Source of the DNA: STC-113 sp964618565
Lineage (GTDB): Bacteria > Patescibacteriota > Gracilibacteria > BD1-5 > UBA2023
NCBI GenBank assembly: GCA_964618565.1
Contig: CAZUBA010000018.1
Coordinates: 1 to 37,130, forward strand
Length of the DNA stretch: 37,130 nucleotides
Reading direction: 5' to 3'
Shown here: piece by piece, positions 30,058 through 37,130 of the stretch
Layout: the number at the start of each line of letters is the position of its first letter
Numbering within the stretch: position 1 is the stretch's first letter
Notes under the pieces: generated by a model
Database searches by the model: none
The model's input: the letters and a program-made list of their open reading frames with translations, nothing else
What the model was told of the DNA's origin: nothing
Position numbers and translations under genes: made by a program

Positions 30058-30267
30058 TTATTTATTTTTTGGAGATTTAGTTTTATTTTTTGGAGGATTC
30101 GGTACTTGAACACCCTCCTTTCTAGCTTCTGACAATCCAATTGCGACAGCTTGTTTTGGATTTTTTACCGGTTCTCAACTTTTTCATGATTTCAACTCTC
30201 CTCGCTTGAATTCGTGCATAGCTTCTTTCACAAATTCTTGTGATTTTTTACCGTATTTTCTTGGCAT
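30058..30267 (-). CDS. DUF6496-like small basic protein
   Basis: A 69-residue protein, MPRKYGKKSQEFVKEAMHEF then KRGELKSGKSGEPVKNPKQ and AVAIGLSEARKEGVQVPNPP, ending in a Lys/Asn/Pro tail. This order (KYG-K, AMHEFK-GxLKSG, KQAxAIGLSEAR) is the DUF6496 pattern, a family of short basic proteins of unknown function in many bacteria and phages. It probably binds nucleic acid, by charge alone. It has a near-consensus promoter of its own. Confidence 0.85.
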
Positions 30268-30313
30268 ATATATTTCAATTATTTATATGGTTGATTATTA
30301 AAATCAACAATTA

Positions 30314-30341
30314 ATTATACTTCTATCTATATTCATGTCAA
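30314..30341 (-). promoter_or_regulatory. Near-consensus sigma-70-type promoter for the DUF6496 gene
   Basis: On the minus strand TTGACA (30336-30341) and TATAAT (30314-30319) are both perfect, 16 bp apart. The 5' leader is about 40 nt. Confidence 0.8.
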
Positions 30342-30358
30342 AAGTATCTAGATACTTT
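30341..30358. promoter_or_regulatory. 18-bp perfect palindrome next to the -35 box, candidate operator
   Basis: AAAGTATCTAGATACTTT is a perfect palindrome; its first base is the outer base of the DUF6496 -35 box. Without T-run or upstream gene it is not a terminator. Binding by a dimeric regulator is inferred. Confidence 0.5.
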
Positions 30359-30432
30359 ATAATATCAATCAATTTTCACTTGTTACTCACAGATAATTCG
30401 CAATTTATACGCATTATTTTTGTTTTCAACCG

Positions 30433-30460
30433 TTGAATAATATTTTATTCGGAATATAAT
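30433..30460 (+). promoter_or_regulatory. Probable promoter of the YvlD-like gene
   Basis: TTGAAT (30433-30438) and TATAAT (30455-30460), 16-bp spacer. TTCAAC-C-GTTGAA (30425-30437) overlaps the -35 and may be an operator half-site pair. Confidence 0.65.
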
Positions 30461-30490
30461 GTAGTGTTTATTATTTAATAAATATATTCT

Positions 30491-30826
30491 ATGTCAATCA
30501 TTATAAATTTACTCATCAGTGCGCTAGCTGTGATAATAACTGCATACCTTTTGCCTTGAGTTGTTGTTTCTGGCTTTATTACAGCACTTTTGGTTGCAAT
30601 TGTCTTATGAATAGTGAATACTTTCATAAAGCCCCTGATATTACTTCTAACTCTACCAATAAATATTCTTACAATCTGATTGTTCACTTTTGTTATAAAT
30701 GCATTATTGATTCTTTTAGTTTCAGAAATAGTTCCCTGATTTAGAGTTAATGGATTTTGGTGGGCGCTTTTATTTAGCATTGTGCTTTCATTGGTCAATA
30801 TTGTGGTTTTTTCAGTATTAAAATAA
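30491..30826 (+). CDS. YvlD-like phage-holin-family membrane protein
   Basis: A 111-residue protein with four hydrophobic helices and short loops: LLISALAVIITAYLLPGVVV, FITALLVAIVLGIVN, KPLILLLTLPINILTIGLFT and, at the end, WWALLFSIVLSLVNIVVFSV. The pattern VVVSGF..A...A..LGIVN..IKP.l.lLtLPi...T.GLF is that of the mycobacterial 4TMS holin / YvlD (DUF360) family. Despite the name, these are ordinary chromosomal membrane proteins, linked in Bacillus to envelope stress. Convergent with rtcB. Confidence 0.88.
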
Positions 30827-30908
30827 TCTCACAAAAGCCATTCTTCTTATTCATTATTAGAAAAAGGAATATTATGGTGTTAAACCATAGGATGACAGAA
30901 CTTATAAA

Positions 30909-30941
30909 AAAAGAATTGATACCTCAGGTATCAATTCTTTT
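30909..30941. terminator. Bidirectional palindromic terminator
   Basis: Perfect 16-bp arms (AAAAGAATTGATACCT and its complement) with one central base, followed by T's in both directions. It lies between the YvlD-like gene and the convergent rtcB. Confidence 0.92.
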
Positions 30942-30953
30942 GAACATTGATAA

Positions 30954-32393
30954 TTATTCGCCTTTGATCACAGCTATGGGCTTCAATTGGGCAACTTTCT
31001 TTGCAAGTCAGGCTCAATCAACAATTTCTATCACATCTTCTATATCCTTATAAGCTCATGGTGCCTCTTCAGCTATTCATCTCATGGAAGAGCACTCGAC
31101 AACTATTCATCTTGCTCGAAGCTCATCAATAATTTGCCTTCAGGAATATTCCCTTATGGCCTGATGCCTTGATTTTGACCTTCAGGCTCAGTGACAAGCT
31201 GAATAAAAGCTATCGCTTGAATTTTCTCATCAGCTTAATATAAAGGAGGAAGTTCACATTGATCAAGGAATGAGGACTGGCTGTCAGCTTGTCATGTATC
31301 GGGCCGGAATATTCACGTGGTGTGGCGGAAAGCTTCTAGTCGCTCATTTCCTATGGACTAGGAGCTCTATATTATGACCTTTCTCATCTTGATGTGTTTC
31401 GATTTTACAGATATTATGCGCAACATCATATAGAAGCCTTAATTCTCATTTTCCAATTACCCTTTCCCAAGATTGCCTTATCAAGTAGGTTATCATTTGT
31501 CTATTCGCCCAAGCAAAATTCGCCGCTCCAGACATGGCAGCAAAATAATCTTGTCATTCTGGAGAACTGAATGGCAAACAGGCCAACTCTCTATCTACGA
31601 GCTCTATTCAATATTTGCTTTGCGATTGAAGCATGATCCTCACATAATCAGTAGCGACTTGATGGCCCAATCATCTGCTTCAGGTATGAACCATGATTAC
31701 TACCTGATTCTCTCTGATTCAGAATATATTTGCTATACGATCATCAAATATCTTTTCTACTTTTTGCACCTCAAGAAAATGATTCCCTGAGCCAAGAGTT
31801 CATTCCTGATCTAGTCATCTTAATTTGGCATGTTCAGAAATCTTATCAGGATTTGCATCCGGCAAGCTTCAATTGGATTCGCAATTTTCAACATCTTCGC
31901 TTGTGGCAAATCATTTTTTAGCTAAATACTTCACTCATCCTCGTAAAATATCATTCAGCTCATTAATTGAAATTTTCAATTTATGTCATTTTCAGACTCA
32001 AGAGGGGACGGTGAATTGCATATCTTGAGCGAGACCCTTTATTTTATGTGAAATTTCATCCGCATCGCATGTTGACAATAGCAGTCTTACTCAACAATTT
32101 ATATCGTATCAAACTGCGCCTGGTGAGATGATTCAATCCGGCACTCTTGTAGCGAATACTCATCAGATTGGCGATCCATATCATTCATGAGCATCAGGCA
32201 TAACTATAGAATATCTATTAATTCAAGATAAAGTTGTAAGATTCACAAGCTGATCAAGGCTCTTGTCCTTGAATATGTCATCTAACATTTTTTCACTTGC
32301 GTAAATTCTAGCTGGAACTCTCATATCAAATCTAGAATCTTTTGGGAATTCCCAAAGGTATTTTGATAGCTGCAACAGCTTATTTCTTTCCAT
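30954..32393 (-). CDS. rtcB: RNA-splicing ligase RtcB
   Basis: A 479-residue RtcB, close to the long archaeal form. It joins 3'-phosphate or 2',3'-cyclic phosphate RNA ends to 5'-OH ends using GTP and Mn2+. Metal and active-site residues are all present: MPDAHEGYGSPIGGVFA, GYDINCGVR (C100), GTLGSGNHFLEVQ, HTGSRGLGHQVATDY, LYDVAHNICKIE, GSMGTSSFILSG and the guanylylated His in ACHGAGR (H401). It ends AQLKPIAVIKG. Most glycines are TGA, including those of HGAGR. It is 11 bp downstream of the archease gene, in the order archease-rtcB on one transcript. Confidence 0.97.
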
Positions 32394-32404
32394 AGTCCCC
32401 TGAT

Positions 32405-32815
32405 TTATACATCTAAAACAAAGTCTGAAACAAAATAGAATCTGCCAGTCTTCATAATGTTCACATCTTGATATGTCACCGCCTTTATATCCTCATCGAA
32501 TCATTGGACACGATATCAGAATATCTCAGCGGTTATTTCGGTTTCTTGAATTGATTTAATATTGAATTTGGTGTAAATGGATTTATTTATATGCGAATAA
32601 GTCAAAATTTCACTAAGGAAATCTATCAGAAGATTATTCATATCGCTTGATTTTATCTTAATAAGATGAATATTCTTATTTGTGCGAGGGAAAGGTGTGG
32701 TTTTCAAGATTTTTCAAATCACTTTACCAGCGTTTGTAAAAATTTCTTCAATTGATTTTCAATAGACGCGTATCCTCAGTTCTGAGGGATGTTCTATTAT
32801 TTCATAAGTGACCAT
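32405..32815 (-). CDS. Archease, RtcB cofactor
   Basis: A 136-residue archease, which speeds RtcB guanylylation and turnover. EHPSELRIRVYGKSIEEIFTNAG (first strand and helix), SDMNNLLIDFLSEILTYSHI and, near the end, DIKAVTYQDVNIMKTG match the family, including the KAVTY motif. In the usual TAD (H-T-A-D) metal motif the sequence is HPSE, a conservative Asp-to-Glu change. GGAG 5 bases before the ATG is one of the clearer Shine-Dalgarno sites in the window. Paired with rtcB in one operon, as in many archaea and some bacteria. Confidence 0.92.
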
Positions 32816-32913
32816 AATTCTCCGTTAGAAATGCTCATATTATAATCAAAAAATGCTATAAGTAAAATTGTCGACACTCTTTGGGATTTAATTATCATTC
32901 ACTCATCACTTTC

Positions 32914-32941
32914 TTGAAAAGAATCGATTTTTGCTTATAAT
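32914..32941 (+). promoter_or_regulatory. Probable promoter of the DUF72 gene
   Basis: TTGAAA (32914-32919) and TATAAT (32936-32941), 16-bp spacer, 24 bp before the ATG. Confidence 0.7.
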
Positions 32942-32965
32942 ACAATGTTGGATAATTTAATTAAT

Positions 32966-33727
32966 ATGGCTGAAATATTGATCTGAACATCTGGATGGAT
33001 GTATAAACATTGGGATAAGAAGTTTTATCCTCCTGAAGTAAAAAATGAACACAAACTTGAATTCATATCAAATCATTATAAAACTTTGGAAGTCAATACA
33101 TCATTCTATCATTTTGTAAAATCGGACACTTTTAAAAAATGGCATGATGAATCTGCTCCTTGATTCACTTTTTCAGTTAAAGCATCAAGATATTATACTC
33201 ACATAAAAAGATTGAAAATAGATGAAGAGCTTCTGAATTCAATGAATCTCTTTTTTGTAAGCCTCAAGTCTCTTGGCGATAAGCTTTGAGCTATTCTTTT
33301 TCAGCTTCCTGAAAGCTTCCCTGAAAGATTAGAAAGATTGGATATCTTTCTTAGTTCTCTTCAGGAAATACTTATAAAACAAGATATAAAGCCAGATATA
33401 GCTTTTGAATTCAGGCATCAAAGCTGGTTTAAAGACGAAACTTATGATATTCTAAAAAAATACAATATAGCCTTAGTCATAGCAAATTCATCCAGATATC
33501 CATATGAAGTAAAAACAACTGCAGATTTCTCCTACATGAGATTCCATTGACCTGAAAATATGTTCTTATGAAAATACAGCGAATCAGAGCTTCAGCATTG
33601 GAAAGATGAAATCGATAAATTCTCTGCTGGCTTGAAAAGGATTTATATATATTTCAACAATGATCTTGATGCGAATGCAGTTGAGAATTCGGATTATTTG
33701 ATTTGATTGTTTAAATCAGACAATTAA
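32966..33727 (+). CDS. DUF72 (YecE-like) TIM-barrel protein
   Basis: A 253-residue protein. ILIGTSGWMYKHWDKKFYP at the start, EVNTSFYHFVKSDTFKKWHD, FTFSVKASRYYTHIKRL, GAILFQLPESF, IAFEFRHQSWF, SYMRFHGPENMFLGKY and YIYFNNDLDANAVENS are the conserved DUF72 segments in order. A TIM barrel related to endonuclease IV/xylose isomerase is expected. Its activity is not established. The 3' end is only 3 bp from the convergent ligD stop, with no terminator visible. Confidence 0.93.
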
Positions 33728-33730
33728 AAT

Positions 33731-36220
33731 CTACAGTTCTCAATAAAGTTCATTCAACTTATCCAGGGCTTTTTCCATATCAAAAGATACATCAAAGAAT
33801 CATTCCCAGACGTCTCATTTTTTTTCTAGCCTATCAAAGATATTGTCTATGGTATAATCAAGGGGTGAAATTCCTGGATTGACTTCTGACCAGGAAAGGG
33901 GAGTGGATATAGTAGCTTCTTTGCGCGGACGTATCGAATATACTGATGCAATTGTCTGTCATTTTCTATTTTGAAGATAATCAAGATACACCTTCTTTTT
34001 CCTGTCGTTCGTCTTTCTTTCCATGCTTGTTGTATCTGGCAATTTTCTATTTACATAAATATTAATGATTTTTGCAAAGTCTGTAATCTGATCATAGCTA
34101 TATTGAGCCTTAGTAGGGACTAGAATATGCATTCATTTGGATCAGGATGTCTTGCAGAAAGATGCGATTCATAATCTTTCCAGAAGAGAATGGGTTTCTT
34201 TAACCGCCTTTACAATTTCAGAATATGCTATATCTATCGGATCAAAATCTAGAATCACATAATCGGGATTATCAAGATTTCCGACTCTTGAACTCCATGG
34301 ATTTATATCGATGCATCAAAGATTTATCATATAAAGGAGGCTATCGATATCCTGTGCCAACATATAATTCAAGGCTCGCTCTTCGCTGTCAGAGATAACC
34401 TTTACCGACTTTATCCAATTCGGAAGAAAGCCAGGTTCAAAATTTTTCTGAAAAAAACTTTCTGAATTGATTCAATTCGGATACCTCTTTAGTGATTCAG
34501 GCCTATCTTTGAGATATGGCAAGATGTAAGAGGATATTTTCCTATAGTAATCGATTATATCAGATTTGGTCAGATTCTTTTCCGGAAAATATATCTTATT
34601 GGGGTTTGAGAATGTTACTTTTGATTTCACTTCAGCATCTCTCTCGTTGATTGTTTCTTCTTTTTCGGGCACTTCTCTGATTATATCGTCAGCCCTTCTG
34701 TCTTCTCTGAATCCTAGGAATACCGGTTGCCTTAAATATCAATCCTTCGTCCATTCGCTGAATTTGATTTCACAAACATTTATCGGTTCAACCCAAGTTG
34801 GTTTTTCATTGGTTTTTGGAACTGTTTTAAATGGGCAATGATCAATTTGGATGGTATCTAATTTTTCTTTGACTTCATTTAACATTCTATCATCGAATCA
34901 TCATCCGGTATGTCATATGTATGTTAATTCTCATTTATCGTAAATGCCTAGGATCAGCGCTCAAATTCATTTTCTTAATCAACGAGGACGCGTATATCAG
35001 CAAATTATAGCTTCCTGAGTCGAGACGTTCTTAATCTTTACCCAATTATCATTTCTTTCTCATTGGCTGTAGAAGCTTTGCATTTTTTTTCAGATGATTC
35101 ATTCCAGTCAATTTGATATGACCGCCTGATATAGATCTTCTCAATATTTTTCAACATGATCGGTAAATCTTACATTTTCAAGTCATGATATTACTGATTT
35201 CAGCAGTTTTTTCCTTTCAATCAGCCCTAGTTCAAATAGCTCAAATCAATTAAGATATAGTATGTCGAACACATAATAAATAAGAGATCATGAACTCTCG
35301 TTTTCATAATTTTGAAGCAATCAAAAATTTGGCTTAAGGTCATCTCAGAAAGCGACAACTTCTCCATCGAGAACTGCATCGTATTTCAATTTTTTTAGAG
35401 AATCCGCTATCTCCTTAAACTTTTTATTATAAGATTTGAAATTTCTGGAATATAAATTAATCTTTCATTTTTCAATTTCTGAAATAGTCCTATATCAATC
35501 CCATTTTATTTCAAAAATCCAATTATCTTTATTGAAAGGCTTATCAACTAGCTTAGCCAACATCGGCTTTATTTCTCTGGGCATGCTTCATTTTTTCAGT
35601 TTTTTTTTACTTAGCTCATCAAGATAATCTTCAGGATCTACACATTCTATTCAAAGTTCAATCTCTTTCATGGTTCTTCAAGAAAGGGCAGATTCATCAT
35701 CATTATTGATTATAGAATTAGCTGTTTCATCATGTTTTTTCAGAAGTATCCAATCGCTTTCTTTTCATTTTTTCAATCTGATTAGGCTGAATTCTCATTT
35801 AAGTTTTTTTCAATTTAGAATAAAGCTGAGTCTTCACTTTTCCAGCATTTCCATTGCAGCTTTTTCATCTTTTCCCTTATCTCATGTTGAATAAATAGGC
35901 TGATATGTTCAATAATCCCATATCATTACAGTTCATCATCCATATTCATCTTTTGGTATTGTTCATTCAAAATCCTTATAATCATAAGGATGGTCTTCAA
36001 CCATGACCGCCAACCTCTTCTCATCCGGGTTATAGCTTGGTCATTTTGGAACAGCCCAACTTTTCAGCACTCATTCCAGCTCAAGCCTTAAGTCATAATG
36101 AAGCCGAGTCGCAGCATGCTTATGTATGACGAATAAAAGATTCTTTCCTTCTTTCATTTTTTCTCAAGAAGGTTCTCGAGTTTTTGAAAAATCTCTTTTT
36201 TCCTTATAAGTTTCTAACAT
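33731..36220 (-). CDS. ligD: Multidomain ATP-dependent DNA ligase LigD (phosphoesterase-ligase-polymerase)
   Basis: An 829-residue LigD with the Pseudomonas domain order. Residues ~1-165 form the 3'-phosphoesterase (VIHKHAATRLHYDLRLELEG, FEGTIPKDEYGGGTVMIWDYG). Ligase domain ~205-500: nucleotidyl-acceptor K239 in FEIKWDGYR, then DGEVVAF, YYVFDILYLNG, EGIIGKKM and WVKIKN, and an OB fold with CEIKFSEWTKDGYLRQPVF. Polymerase domain ~545-829: RPESLKRYPNG, the DxD metal pair in YVILDFDPID (about 655-664), and SGSKGMHILVPTKAQYSYDQ. It processes and seals double-strand breaks with Ku. Ends in TAG. Twelve bases separate it from the upstream Ku gene. Confidence 0.96.
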
Positions 36221-36231
36221 ATTCCTTAAGC

Positions 36232-37020
36232 TTAAGCTTTATTTTTTCTTGCTAATTCCAAGCTCTTTTTTAATTGAGTCATGATATCTGGAACTTCCTT
36301 AAGAGTTTTTGTTTCAATACGGATTTTTCTTGTCTTTCCTTTCCGTTTATCTTCTATCATCTTCAATAAATCTTCTGTATAAGTATCTTTGAAATCTTCC
36401 GGTATGAAATTTGTCGTAAGCTCATCTATGAATTGAATTGCCATCTCAAGCTCTTTTGGATTATAAGCTGCCTTTTCTGGAATATTGAGCTCGTCTTTGC
36501 TTCGGATTTCAGTTGCATATCTCATCTGATCTAGAATCAAAATATTGCCGTCAGGTTTTATGATTCATATATGCTCCCTTGTCTTTAAGACAAATTTTGC
36601 AAGTCACACTTTTTTTGATTTTTTCATTGCCTCTCTTAGAAGCACATAAGCCTTTTGCGCTCATTTGGTCGGTTCTAGATAGTATGGTTTTTCCAGATAC
36701 ATATCATTTACTTGCTTGTCATCAATGAATTCAAGTATTTCAATCGTTTGGGTTTTTTCAGGTGAAGCCTTAATGAAATCCTCATCAGTAAGCACCACAT
36801 AATCGCCTTTTTCATATTCGTATCCTTTGACTATGTCAGAGAAGGGGACTTCTTCTCAGGTATCTTTGCAGACTTTTGCATATTTTATCTGACATAGGTC
36901 TTGTTTTCGTAAATAATCAAAGCTCAATCTCTCTTCCTGTGTCGCATTATATAAATTTATAGGAATATGTATAAGTCAAAAGCTTATAGTTCATGTCCAA
37001 ATTTGTCTCATAATCACCAT
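36232..37020 (-). CDS. ku: Non-homologous end-joining protein Ku
   Basis: A 262-residue bacterial Ku, the ring that binds DNA double-strand ends and recruits LigD. IWTGTISFGLIHIPINLYNATQ (start), QIKYAKVCKDTGEEVPFSDIVKGYEYE, DYVVLTDEDF, KPYYLEPTK, KAYVLLREAM and GIIKPDGNILILDQMRYATEI follow the family closely. The end is a basic KKSLELARKNKA tail. The start is at 37020 (MVIMRQIW) or at the second Met at 37011, which would give the more usual MRxIW opening. Transcribed with ligD. Confidence 0.96.
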
Positions 37021-37130
37021 TTTATAAGTAAACACTACATTATAACAATTTTCCTATCAATGTCAAAATGCATCAGATACAATCTATCACCAAATGCAAC
37101 TTTTTTAAAACTGGAGGTTTGATATAATCT
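37021..37130. other. Right edge: two competing partial frames
   Basis: On the plus strand an ATG at 37060 opens MSKCIRYNLSPNATFLKLEVG, running off the edge. On the minus strand a frame open from 37130 ends at 37035 with TAG (KKVAFGDRLYLMHFDIDRK near its end), which would make it the gene upstream of ku. TATAAT at 37123-37128 could also be a promoter. The sequence beyond the edge is required to choose; I call neither. Confidence 0.4.

Noticed and set aside
30491..30826. Holin-family gene as a sign of prophage
   Set aside because: The family is a chromosomal YvlD-type membrane protein and no phage genes are near.

Overview
Organism and genetic code. This is AT-rich bacterial DNA in which UGA is read as glycine (translation table 25). 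Read with the standard code almost every gene falls apart at TGA; read with TGA = Gly, intact full-length proteins appear, and the TGAs fall on invariant glycines: P-loops of MoxR and an AAA+ ATPase, the DTPGHVD motif of LepA, the LGPKG motif of ribosomal protein L1, and HGAGR of RtcB. All genes end in TAA or, rarely, TAG. This code is known from the Patescibacteria/CPR lineages Gracilibacteria (BD1-5) and Absconditabacteria (SR1); the window does not tell me which. All coordinates below assume this code.

Layout. 1-2,450: a cut type IV prepilin, a winged-helix/nucleotidyltransferase-like protein, rplA with a structured leader, and a gene-free island of hairpin-type repeats. 2,448-9,169: a GNAT acetyltransferase and a large SLH/PKD surface protein on the minus strand, divergent from a MoxR / DUF58 / small membrane protein / rimO operon. 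9,164-12,462 (minus): a signalling operon of PAS histidine kinase, response regulator with a Cys-rich tail, STAS protein and a membrane-anchored helical protein. 12,626-22,186: an unrecognised protein (perhaps AbiEi-like), trigger factor, a TIM-barrel protein, alanine racemase, HrcA, a YcxB-like membrane protein, LepA and GlmS. 22,252-29,104: an AAA+ ATPase with an unrecognised N-terminal half, an O-antigen-ligase-like membrane protein, a FecR-domain protein and a divergent CHASE2-adenylate cyclase. 29,169-37,020: cyclophilin, small membrane proteins, DUF6496, a YvlD-like protein, an archease-RtcB RNA repair operon, a DUF72 protein, and a Ku-LigD end-joining operon. Both edges carry partial or ambiguous genes.

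How the genes fit together. There are few metabolic enzymes (Alr and GlmS for cell-wall precursors). Proteostasis (trigger factor, HrcA, cyclophilin, AAA+), surface building (SLH-PKD protein, pilin, Wzy/WaaL-like ligase), signalling (kinase/STAS operon, cAMP synthesis) and nucleic-acid repair (RtcB-archease, Ku-LigD) dominate. No rRNA, tRNA, CRISPR array, transposase or prophage was seen. Four convergent gene pairs are separated by unusually long, nearly perfect palindromic terminators, and several promoters show TTGAMA-like and TATAAT boxes about 16 bp apart.

I see no single convincing new defence or mobile system. The best candidates for something new are the kinase/regulator/STAS/membrane-protein operon, the CHASE2-cyclase/FecR pair, the AAA+ ATPase with its unknown N-terminal domain, and the Cys-rich C-terminal tail of the surface protein.
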